Positions 1 through 7,946 of a stretch of DNA of 13,538 nucleotides are shown here, piece by piece. Numbering within the stretch: position 1 is the first letter of the stretch; the number at the start of each line of letters is the position of its first letter. Source of the stretch: Bacteroidales bacterium (GTDB lineage: Bacteria > Bacteroidota > Bacteroidia > Bacteroidales > Dysgonomonadaceae); assembly GCA_012798745.1 (NCBI GenBank), contig JAAZMQ010000006.1, positions 1-13,538 of the forward strand, in the 5' to 3' direction. The notes beneath the pieces are model-generated. The model ran no database searches. It was not told the origin of the DNA and worked only from the letters and a program-made list of their open reading frames with translations. The position numbers and the translations under genes are program-made.

Positions 1-458
1 ATGGCAAAATAACAGGAGAGTCCGGTGCCGTTTGTAGGCCCTGCATTCAGTGGAAAGGAAGAATAGTTGTACTGTTCGTTCCATCCTTGACCAAAAAAGG
101 GACCGATAGGCGATTCTACCGAGGGATATTCGTTACCATCCCAATACATTCGCAGGATGATGTCGTTTCTGCTCAATTCGGCAGGAGAGGGAGCAATCGT
201 AATCCAGATATGAGTAATCACTCCTTTTCCTTTTATTTCCGCGATGGCCTTTCTTTCACCGGATTTTATTCCCGTCAAACAATCGCTGTTTCCGCCACTT
301 TGATCATAACTGCTGATCCGCTTGTTTCTCACTCCGCTTTTTATCTTGGCTAAATTGAACATTTCTCCGGACATTTCATTTTGAGAGAATAAAGCAAAAC
401 CAAGAAAGAGAAAAAACAGAACAACAATGTTTCGTTTTTTAAATGATAATGTTTTCAT
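1..458 (-). CDS. GH172 (DUF2961) glycoside hydrolase, N-terminal part, cut by window edge
   Basis: This reading frame starts at an ATG (complement of 456-458) and runs open off the left edge, giving 152 complete residues plus two bases of the next codon. Residues 1-25 form a signal peptide (basic start, hydrophobic stretch IVVLFFLFLGFALF, then SQ), so the enzyme is exported. The rest matches the start of the DUF2961/GH172 family: SSYDQSGGNSD at 49-59, GKGVITHIWIT at 77-87, and LRMYWDGNEYP followed by SPIGPFFGQG at 102-125. Known GH172 enzymes act on alpha-D-fructofuranosides or alpha-D-arabinofuranosides and assemble as multimers; the catalytic glutamates lie beyond the window, so activity cannot be checked. 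It starts 84 bases after the WbsX-type gene stop and is probably in the same operon. The family call is firm; the substrate is unknown. Confidence 0.9.
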   Translation of the reverse strand, partial: MKTLSFKKRNIVVLFFLFLGFALFSQNEMSGEMFNLAKIKSGVRNKRISSYDQSGGNSDCLTGIKSGERKAIAEIKGKGVITHIWITIAPSPAELSRNDIILRMYWDGNEYPSVESPIGPFFGQGWNEQYNYSSFPLNAGPTNGTGLSCYFA

Positions 459-542
459 ATGCTTTACTATTTAAATATCTAAATTCTAATTTTTGTGTAG
501 ATTTTTTTGTAGACATTTCAAGGTCAGAGGAAGCTTAATTTT

Positions 543-1748
543 TTATTTGTCTTTATTATTCTCGAAAACTTTTTTCACAGCATTCAGATAGCCGAATCCA
601 TTCAACATATCGGGCAGCAAATAGCTACCTTCTACCCATTCGTTCCAAGCATTGATGGTAATGAGCTTGGGTTGGTCGGGATGGTTGTCCGCATATTCTT
701 TTGCCTTGAAAAGTAAAGCGGCAAAACTAACAGGTGTGTTATGATAATGTACCACATCTTTTTTTCCTTTTTCTGGAAATCTCGGTGTGTCGTCCCAACC
801 AATAGAAACACATGGAAATACCGGGACATCTAAAATTGAATCCAATTGTGCCCTTATTTTTAGCGAATTGGAACCATACACCAAATAATCTTCATTCAGT
901 CCTCCCATGTTGTACATAGCGACACTGTTAAATCCCATATCTTTCACTCTTTGGGCGAATCGAGTGGCTGTTTCTTTTGACATAACTGAGCCTCCACCCT
1001 GATTCCACTGGATGTGTAAATCGGGGAAACCGGCTTTTTTTACTTTTTCTCTGAAATAATCCAATGCTTTGCAAGTTTCTTCAATACTTCCTCCAAAACT
1101 CTCCAGCAAATTTTCTATACTGAAAATGGAAAATACCGGTTTGCCATCAATTTTGAAATAGTTGGGTTGTTTAAAATATTGGTTTATCACTCTGTCGACA
1201 ATAATTTTAAAATTTTCCCAATCTACAGCTCCCTTCCAGAGCAGTGATGTGTCGTCTTTAAACTTGTGTACATTCCAATAATTTCGTTTTACATCATGAT
1301 TTGCCCACATGATATAAAACTGCATTTTCGAATTGTTTTTTGCTTTCAAGAATCCGTCATTGAGAGCACTTTCAAGGAAAGGCCCTCCGTCATACCAATA
1401 CCAGTCATACACAAAAACATTGACACCATGATCAACGGCGACATCAATCCATCTCTCCACTACTTTCGGATCATTGTCCATCTCGTAACCCCACAATGGT
1501 AGACGGGGTTGGTAATGGCCTTCAAAACGTGGGGTCCCTTTTTTTATCACTTCCCATTCACCGGTTCCTTCCGGCCATAGCATGTTACCGAACCGTTCAT
1601 CATGGTGACACGATGGCCAAATGTAGGCTGCTATGAAATATTGATCATTTGATTTCTTGTCATTCTCTTTTTGAGGCAAAGCATATGAGAAAAAATTGCC
1701 TGTCAACAACAAACTGATGATGCTTATTAATTTTAAGTTGCTTTTCAT
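543..1748 (-). CDS. Secreted WbsX-type / GH99-like protein, copy 2
   Basis: A 401-residue protein of the WbsX family (PF14307, GH99-like fold), often annotated as a glycosyltransferase. Residues 1-24 look like a signal peptide, so it should leave the cytoplasm. Seen in order: AAYIWPSCHHDER (40-52), WPEGTGEW (58-65), FEGHYQPRLPLWGY (75-88), DWYWYDGGPFLE (115-126), MWANHDV (147-153), YFKIDGKPVF (197-206), SIGWDDTPRF (315-324) and INAWNEWVEGSYLLPD (365-380). The E370-W-x-E373 pair has the same spacing as the catalytic pair of GH99 endo-mannosidases (E333/E336 in BtGH99, from memory). Known WbsX members of surface-polysaccharide clusters lack a signal peptide; this context of rhamnosidases suggests hydrolysis of a glycan instead, which is inference. 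Its paralogue lies at 7947-9134. It follows the GH106 gene after 137 bases. Family call firm, reaction unknown. Confidence 0.86.
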   Translation of the reverse strand: MKSNLKLISIISLLLTGNFFSYALPQKENDKKSNDQYFIAAYIWPSCHHDERFGNMLWPEGTGEWEVIKKGTPRFEGHYQPRLPLWGYEMDNDPKVVERWIDVAVDHGVNVFVYDWYWYDGGPFLESALNDGFLKAKNNSKMQFYIMWANHDVKRNYWNVHKFKDDTSLLWKGAVDWENFKIIVDRVINQYFKQPNYFKIDGKPVFSIFSIENLLESFGGSIEETCKALDYFREKVKKAGFPDLHIQWNQGGGSVMSKETATRFAQRVKDMGFNSVAMYNMGGLNEDYLVYGSNSLKIRAQLDSILDVPVFPCVSIGWDDTPRFPEKGKKDVVHYHNTPVSFAALLFKAKEYADNHPDQPKLITINAWNEWVEGSYLLPDMLNGFGYLNAVKKVFENNKDK

Positions 1749-1839
1749 TTTGTTTTATTTCTTTGATTTCTGAGTTACTGTAATAAAGTTTTATTTTTTA
1801 GTTGCCGGAACTTTTTTTGATTATAAACACAAAGCCTTG

Positions 1840-1862
1840 AAAAAATGGTAAAATAAATACCA
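1840..1862 (-). terminator. Possible weak terminator or attenuator after the GH106 gene
   Basis: Read on the minus strand, TGGTA (1862-1858) and TACCA (1850-1846) form a 5-base-pair stem with a 7-base loop, followed at once by six T residues (1845-1840). It lies 23 to 46 bases after the GH106 stop codon, within the 137-base gap before the next gene. The stem is short and has only two G-C pairs, so it might only lower expression of the downstream WbsX-type and GH172 genes, or mean nothing in this A/T-rich gap. Confidence 0.22.
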
Positions 1863-1885
1863 AATGGATTAAGATTTGTGTTTTC

Positions 1886-4800
1886 TTAATTTTGATTTGT
1901 GTAATTGATACAAACAGGACCAAGTAAACCGTATTCTTTTAAGGACGATTTTGGGTCAGGTCCATTAATAGTCCAGGTTTTTCTTTCCTTTTCAGGTAAA
2001 TTTGCATCATAAACAAGGCGGTTATGCCACGTACCGGTCACGGCTATCTCCACTGTATTTTCCCCGCTTTTAAGATAGTCGGTAATCTCCATTCGGTAGG
2101 GATAAGTCCATCTTGTTCCGACATCCTCCCCATTAAGTTTAACTTTGGCTACAACTTCGACGCGTCCCAAATCCAAAGCATAATGTATTCCTTCTTTTTT
2201 ATCTATATTAAAAGTAGTAGTATAAACAGCCGTACCCGAAAAGGATTTGCCTTCGTCTGTTAACGGAAGATCTTTCCATGCCATTAATTGATTGACGGAA
2301 ATAAGCGAATCGGGGATTCCCCAACCGGACGGAAAATAAATTTTCCAAGGAGTCCGTATTTCCATTTTGGCGGCATAGGAAAGAGAATTTTTTGCCTCCC
2401 TAGATTCGTTTTTCCGAAAGACAACGAAACAGGAAGTGCCGGCCGGCATATTCATTTCGATAGTAGTACAGCCATCCTTGTTTATTATGGATGATGCTTT
2501 TGTGATTTTTCCTGTCAATGGATCCCATATCTCTGCAGAACCTTTGCAGCGGAAGGAAATATTCCCATTATATCCCTTATCTGCAGGAGCAGAAACAAAA
2601 TAGAAGTCGGCATTGTTCGTTTGTCGATGCAACCAAGGAACATCAGAGAAGTTCACATTTATATCCTGTCGAATTTTTTCGGCATTTAAAACCGATTCGA
2701 TACTGCTTCGATAAACTTTCCCTTTACCTACTTTGCGTATTTTTTCCTTGCCGTCGCCCCACAGTTCTTTGACAGCCCTTTCGAAACGTAATTTTGTTTT
2801 TTTGCTTCCGCTTAAAGTCGCAATATTAGAAGGGGGATCTCCTACCAATAGTATTCCTTGCTTGACAAAGGAAAGAATTTTTTCCAGTGTTTCAGGCAAC
2901 ATGCGTCTGCAATCGTAAAGCCATAGTATGCGGTATGAAATTCCTTCGGGAGTAATTATTTCGCCATCTTTAACCGATAAGCGATTGAGTAGTGCGTCAG
3001 GATTGCAGTAATCGTAAGAATAACCTTCCGGAAAATCTAAAGATTGTGGAGGTTTGTGATTCTGTTCATCGCCCAGATACATCAATACATCCGAAACGGG
3101 ACGCCCACATTCAAGCATATACGTGCATCTTGCCAAATAGGTGGTAAAATAAGGCATGTGTTGCCACCAGGTCTGTAAGCGTAAAAACGGTGTACCGATG
3201 CCGGAGCCGAAGGAGGAACCGGGAGGCAGAAAATCCGTCCTGGGATTATGGGTATAGGTGTGAAAAACGGGATGGGTTACTCCTCTTGCAAAATGTTCGT
3301 CAGCTCTGTCTTTTAAAAAACGCGGATGCTCATCCCATGTCAAATTAAATGAAGTAAAGGCTTCGGCAGCTACCCTTTTTTTCCCGTACATACGTGCAGC
3401 CGATACACAGGGTTTTACCGGTTTGAACTCGATACTCCCCACATAGGAATCCATCTTGGGTTGCCAAAATTCGCACATGGGTATGTCTGCATATTTGTAG
3501 TATTCCATAATATCGCCGGGGAACACATCGCCGCAGGCTGTTTCAAACGAAACTTTCAACCCGTTGTTTTCTGCGAGAGTTTTTATTTCTCCAAAAAAAT
3601 TGTTTACCAGTAAATCGTTCAGGGTAACCCGCCAGTCCCGCAAAAAACGTGCTGTGTTTTCCGGGTTATCAACAACATAGCCAAATAATGCAGGAATCAT
3701 CGGAAGTAACGGATAATGCCATTTTTTATAAAAAATGGTATCTAATTTTAAAGTCCAGGTCTGGGTTTTGCATTCCCAACTGTCCAACAATAAGCCATGC
3801 AGCAATCCTTTATTCAGAATGCCGTCGTTTTCGTTTATTAATCGCCCTATATATCCGTCAAAGTGTGTTTTTATTCCGGAGACATCCAACTTGTTGCATT
3901 CCCACCCGGTAGCTTCGGGCGGAGCCGGACCGTTTTTCATGCCTGTGTTGATATGGCCGATGCGCAGAATGGTCCATTTTCCTTTTGGGGAATCCCAAGA
4001 AAGAGTGCCGTCCAAATTCATTTTGGAAGTAATGTCGATGATTTTTTTCGGATCAATCCATGTGTTTTCCGATTGTTCCGGATGGTTTTCCCTTACTATT
4101 CTTCTTAATGTCCATGCGCCTTCCGATTCCCAATTTTGTTGACGCGCTGCGGAATAAAAATTTATGTAGGATAAGTTCATTTCATGCAGATTTTCGATTT
4201 CGATGCGATATGCTTTCGAGGGGATCTCCTTGCATGCGATCGAAATCGGCTTGTCGTCCTGCCAATTGCTCGAAGGCATTTCTATATGGGCAACGGGTTC
4301 CGTTTTCCCCGATGAAACGGCATAAATTGTAACGGTAACACCCGGCGAATAACACCAGGCATGGGAAAACGAATTAATCGGGGGAAATTCAACCGTACGT
4401 AGGGTGATCTTTTTATTGAAATCAACATCTATGATGGTTGGTTCCGAAAGAGAAGGAGGCAACATCAAATTTTTTTGTTCCCATAAACATTCTTTCCATT
4501 GCAAATTATTCCGATTGCTTTTTACATTTTTCGGAATTATACGGTTTCCGGTGTCATCGAGTGGTGTCGGGAAGGCCAGGACAAACAGATCTTTGTAATC
4601 ACGCCATTCTTCTTCGCTTTCGCGGGGCTTTGTAAGGGGGATTTCTCTGATTCTTCCACCTTCGATATCGGTACGGGAATAGACCAAATGACGCATGGAG
4701 TTTTCGGGTTTGATCCATGGGCCTCCGGCATATGACCATCCGGGACAATTCTGCATCGTAAAATTCAAATCCAACCGTTCGCATTCTTTTGCTGCCCATT

Positions 4801-5152
4801 GAATATGTTCATTCCACGACTCGCTCAGGCATTTGATTTGGGGAGAAACACCGGGCCAGGCGCCGCCAAATTGTCCGTGAAACAACTGAATGCCGGATAT
4901 CCCTGCCGATGCTATCGCCTCCAAATCGGCAGTTATGCCTTCTTTTGAAATATTTCCGCCGATAAAATGGAACCATGTTTCGGGATAATAATTCTTATCG
5001 GGATTTTTAAATGTGTTTTCATTCAATAAATCATCTGCCCATTGTCGAGATTTTGGAAGATTTAAAAATGATGTGCATGTTAATAAAATGATATTGCCTA
5101 TCACAATAAAAATAATAGGGTGGATACCTTTATTTTTTAAATGAATTTTCAT
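1886..5152 (-). CDS. GH106-type alpha-L-rhamnosidase
   Basis: A 1088-residue exported enzyme matching the GH106 family (PF17132), which removes alpha-L-rhamnose by inverting hydrolysis; the Bacteroides thetaiotaomicron member BT0986, of similar size, acts on rhamnogalacturonan-II. After a hydrophobic N-terminus (12-30), the family opening is clear: PETWFHFIGGNISKEG (57-72) and GISGIQLFHG (84-93), then CPGWSYAGGPW (136-146). Acidic residues in conserved-looking segments are E460 (LLLDSWE), E561 (MCEFW) and E597 (VAAEAF); they fall close to the catalytic carboxylates I recall for BT0986, but no alignment was run. The C-terminal part (about 925-1088) is a beta-sandwich sugar-binding-like domain with LDLGRVEVVAKVKLNGEDVG (993-1012) and VTGTWHNRLVYD (1038-1049). 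IILLTC ending at C26 could be a lipobox, although Thr before Cys is unusual. It starts 57 bases after the GH78 lipoprotein stop. Exact linkage unknown. Confidence 0.92.
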   Translation of the reverse strand: MKIHLKNKGIHPIIFIVIGNIILLTCTSFLNLPKSRQWADDLLNENTFKNPDKNYYPETWFHFIGGNISKEGITADLEAIASAGISGIQLFHGQFGGAWPGVSPQIKCLSESWNEHIQWAAKECERLDLNFTMQNCPGWSYAGGPWIKPENSMRHLVYSRTDIEGGRIREIPLTKPRESEEEWRDYKDLFVLAFPTPLDDTGNRIIPKNVKSNRNNLQWKECLWEQKNLMLPPSLSEPTIIDVDFNKKITLRTVEFPPINSFSHAWCYSPGVTVTIYAVSSGKTEPVAHIEMPSSNWQDDKPISIACKEIPSKAYRIEIENLHEMNLSYINFYSAARQQNWESEGAWTLRRIVRENHPEQSENTWIDPKKIIDITSKMNLDGTLSWDSPKGKWTILRIGHINTGMKNGPAPPEATGWECNKLDVSGIKTHFDGYIGRLINENDGILNKGLLHGLLLDSWECKTQTWTLKLDTIFYKKWHYPLLPMIPALFGYVVDNPENTARFLRDWRVTLNDLLVNNFFGEIKTLAENNGLKVSFETACGDVFPGDIMEYYKYADIPMCEFWQPKMDSYVGSIEFKPVKPCVSAARMYGKKRVAAEAFTSFNLTWDEHPRFLKDRADEHFARGVTHPVFHTYTHNPRTDFLPPGSSFGSGIGTPFLRLQTWWQHMPYFTTYLARCTYMLECGRPVSDVLMYLGDEQNHKPPQSLDFPEGYSYDYCNPDALLNRLSVKDGEIITPEGISYRILWLYDCRRMLPETLEKILSFVKQGILLVGDPPSNIATLSGSKKTKLRFERAVKELWGDGKEKIRKVGKGKVYRSSIESVLNAEKIRQDINVNFSDVPWLHRQTNNADFYFVSAPADKGYNGNISFRCKGSAEIWDPLTGKITKASSIINKDGCTTIEMNMPAGTSCFVVFRKNESREAKNSLSYAAKMEIRTPWKIYFPSGWGIPDSLISVNQLMAWKDLPLTDEGKSFSGTAVYTTTFNIDKKEGIHYALDLGRVEVVAKVKLNGEDVGTRWTYPYRMEITDYLKSGENTVEIAVTGTWHNRLVYDANLPEKERKTWTINGPDPKSSLKEYGLLGPVCINYTNQN

Positions 5153-5209
5153 ACGAAAATTGTTTAATTTTTGATAGATTCGAATCCAATCGTTGTAATT
5201 TAATTAAAT

Positions 5210-7885
5210 TTAAAGCGGATTTTTATAGCTGATTTTGTATTTCCCGCTTTTTAGCATTACTGTTTGTACATTATCATTCTGTAATTGATGTTTTTTACCT
5301 TCGAGAGTGAATTGGTTGACTCCGATTGGCAAAATGACTTCGAGCTCCATTCCTACAGGAATCTCAAGATCGATTTTTATTGTTTGATCCGCTTCTAAAA
5401 CCCAGTTAACCGAAAGTTTTCCTAGAGGAGTTTCTTTAAATGTTTTAGCCCATGAGATTCCCTTGGGAATTTGAGGTTGAATACGTACTTTTCGGTATGC
5501 AGGGACATTTTCTACCGGACATATGCCGCCTATGGCTTGATAAAACCATGAGCCGACACCATTATAGCAATTGTGGATGTGACTGCGTGCGCCATCCCAA
5601 TGTTCCCATGTGGTTGTGGCGCCGTTGTCGAGCATGTATAAATAACCCGGATAGCCCCGCTTTTTAAGCATGGAATACATTAGCTCCACGGCCTTATTTT
5701 TTATCGCCCATTCCGTTATCACAGGAATACCGACTAATCCGCAGGCAAAATGGCCCTTTCGGTTTATTTTCGTTTCGTTATAAAAGGATTTTTCGACATC
5801 TTTCATCCGATCTTCCGGTACAACACCGGCAATCATCGGAAAAGCCAGGTCAATTTGTGTTCCCGTTCCGTAAGTGTTGTCCGATTCATTAAAGAATGTT
5901 TTGTGAATTTTCTTTTGCAATCGTTCTTTTTTTGTGGCGTATATCGTTTCATCTTCCTTTTTTCCGAGAAGACGAGCAATCTTTTGCATATTATCCAAAC
6001 AAACGACTAAAAAGGAATTATTGACCACATCGACCGAAGCTTCTGCCGTTTGATCAACCCCTTTTGGGGTAGCCCAGTCACCAAGATACCAATTGCGGTA
6101 GTCTGTGTCGGGCCAACGCTTTAAAAGACCGTTCACACTGTATTTGTCAACATATCCCAACCATTTTTGCATTACGGGATAATATTTTTGAAGAAGCAAC
6201 GTATCCCCATAATTCAGAAATGTATTCCATGATGCCGTGATAATGAAGCCGCACCAATACGGACCGCCTCCGGCCGGATAAGGATTCGGAGCGGTATGGG
6301 GTATTCCGCCATCCTCCCGTATAACGTCTGCCCATGCCTGAAGCCAGTTGTTATACAAAGGCGACAAATCGAACATGGTTTGTGCCGTAAGTGTAGAGGC
6401 ATTTCCATCTCCCCCGTAACCAAGTCGTTCCAGATGCGGACAATCGACCAAATCGCCACCCAGACTTAAACATTGGAGAGTATAAAACAACATGTCATGG
6501 ATCCGGTTCAGATCCGGATCTGAACACTCAAATCCTGCTGTCGATTTATAATCCGTATGAATTAGAAATGCTTTAACGGAATCCGGTTTCGGCATTTCTT
6601 TTAATCCGGTTATGCGAATATAACGAAATCCATGGTAATTAAATTTATTTATGAAAACTTCGGGTAAAGTTCCCGATGCCGTATATAAATCGTATTGATT
6701 CATATCATAAAATTCATCTTCTTCGAGAAGATGGTCACAATATTCCATTTTAATCGATTGAGATTTTTGCAATTGGGGAAAATGGATTTCTACCCATCCT
6801 GTCAGATTTTTTCCCATATCCACAATGAAAGTGTCCGGAGCGAGGGCAACAACAGAAGTAGGATAAATAGTATCGGCAATGATATTGGGTTCCACCATTT
6901 GAGGGATCACTTCGTGGGTAGAAATGGATATTTTGGAAACAGGTTCCCAATTTCGTCCTGAACCATTTTCAACCTCTAAATCACTTTTTGCTAACGAGCC
7001 ATCGATAATTTCTCCTCCGAAACGATGAGGACGCCAATCCCCATGTCGCATGTAACTGCTTTTTCGCCCCAACCAAGTAGAATCGGTAACCAGAATAATT
7101 TCTCTTTGGTTATTTTTTATTTTTTCCATTTGAGCTTTCACTACCGGGCCATTATTTTCAACTCCGGGTAATCCTTCGGTATACCAACCACTGCCCAACC
7201 AAATGATCAAATCGTTTTTCCCTTTTTTTAACGATGAAGAAACATCGTATGTGTTGATTAATGACCGTTTATCGAATTGTGAAACCGATGGGACAAGCAC
7301 TCCGGTGCTTATTTTTTGTCCGTTAAGGTAAACTTCATGATATCCCAGGGAGTTTACATGAAGAAATACTTGCGAAGTTGTATCCGCAACTTCGAATGTT
7401 TTATACAATTGAGGACACTCACGATAACCTGCATCTGTAGGGAAGGCGATATAAGAAGCCTGCCAGTCGGTTGCATTTAATAATCCGATACTGAATCGAG
7501 CCGGTTTGCTCCACGATGACACATTGTTTTCTTCGTTCCATACCCGTACTTTCCAATATACATTTGAACCGGAATTTAAATTTTTTCCTTTATAGGGAAT
7601 AAAAATCGTTGATCTCGATATTACTTTACCTGAATTCCACAAATCGGCTTCTTCTTCATTTAAACGCGACAGGTCGCTTGCTACCAGCAATTGAAAAGCT
7701 TTTTGTTCGGTACCGTTTTTATTGCTTTTGATTTTCCAACTGAAACGAGGCGTCGTTTTGTCGATTCCTAAAGGATTGTGAAGATTTTCGCATTGAAGCT
7801 CATACACTTCCAATCTTCTTTGCTTTTGACAACCGATAGCAACGAAGATTAAACTCAAAAAAATGATCAAATTCTGTCGGCACAT
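5210..7885 (-). CDS. GH78 alpha-L-rhamnosidase, predicted lipoprotein
   Basis: An 891-residue GH78 enzyme, which cleaves terminal alpha-L-rhamnose by inversion. Residues 1-18 are hydrophobic and end in AIG before C19, a lipobox followed by QKQ, so it is probably anchored in the outer membrane or periplasm. Domains by eye: fibronectin-like N-terminal domain with LHNPLGIDKTTPRFSW (35-50), jelly-roll Bac_rhamnosid_N domain (about 155-325) with LNGQKIS and WLGSGWY (229-235), a beta domain (about 330-445), an (alpha/alpha)6 catalytic barrel (about 447-785) and a C-terminal beta domain. The catalytic-site motif DCPHLERLGYGGD (481-493) gives D481, E486 and D493, with the spacing known from characterised GH78 enzymes (D567, E572, D579 in BsRhaB); E761 in TTTWEHWDG (757-765) matches the general base. 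All key residues are present. Start is an ATG 61 bases after the preceding gene's stop. Confidence 0.95.
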   Translation of the reverse strand: MCRQNLIIFLSLIFVAIGCQKQRRLEVYELQCENLHNPLGIDKTTPRFSWKIKSNKNGTEQKAFQLLVASDLSRLNEEEADLWNSGKVISRSTIFIPYKGKNLNSGSNVYWKVRVWNEENNVSSWSKPARFSIGLLNATDWQASYIAFPTDAGYRECPQLYKTFEVADTTSQVFLHVNSLGYHEVYLNGQKISTGVLVPSVSQFDKRSLINTYDVSSSLKKGKNDLIIWLGSGWYTEGLPGVENNGPVVKAQMEKIKNNQREIILVTDSTWLGRKSSYMRHGDWRPHRFGGEIIDGSLAKSDLEVENGSGRNWEPVSKISISTHEVIPQMVEPNIIADTIYPTSVVALAPDTFIVDMGKNLTGWVEIHFPQLQKSQSIKMEYCDHLLEEDEFYDMNQYDLYTASGTLPEVFINKFNYHGFRYIRITGLKEMPKPDSVKAFLIHTDYKSTAGFECSDPDLNRIHDMLFYTLQCLSLGGDLVDCPHLERLGYGGDGNASTLTAQTMFDLSPLYNNWLQAWADVIREDGGIPHTAPNPYPAGGGPYWCGFIITASWNTFLNYGDTLLLQKYYPVMQKWLGYVDKYSVNGLLKRWPDTDYRNWYLGDWATPKGVDQTAEASVDVVNNSFLVVCLDNMQKIARLLGKKEDETIYATKKERLQKKIHKTFFNESDNTYGTGTQIDLAFPMIAGVVPEDRMKDVEKSFYNETKINRKGHFACGLVGIPVITEWAIKNKAVELMYSMLKKRGYPGYLYMLDNGATTTWEHWDGARSHIHNCYNGVGSWFYQAIGGICPVENVPAYRKVRIQPQIPKGISWAKTFKETPLGKLSVNWVLEADQTIKIDLEIPVGMELEVILPIGVNQFTLEGKKHQLQNDNVQTVMLKSGKYKISYKNPL

Positions 7886-7946
7886 TTTAATATTAATTAT
7901 GAGATAATAGATTACCTATATGATATTTGTTTCGTATATAACTGCG

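Noticed and set aside
87..353. 88-codon plus-strand open frame at the left edge
   Set aside because: It runs opposite the GH172 reading frame, which carries clear family motifs; treated as a shadow.
1825..1883. 9-base inverted repeat AAACACAAA / TTTGTGTTT with a 41-base spacer after the GH106 gene
   Set aside because: The arms are short, low in complexity and far apart; no supporting promoter or terminator pattern.
3735..4142. 135-codon open frame on the plus strand inside the GH106 gene
   Set aside because: It lies wholly opposite a well-supported GH106 coding region, has no recognisable motif and overlaps other plus-strand frames of the same kind.
5197..5210. 14-base perfect palindrome AATTTAATTAAATT before the GH106 gene
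   Set aside because: Composed only of A and T in an A/T-rich gap and abutting the GH78 stop codon; chance occurrence is likely and there is no loop or T run for a terminator.
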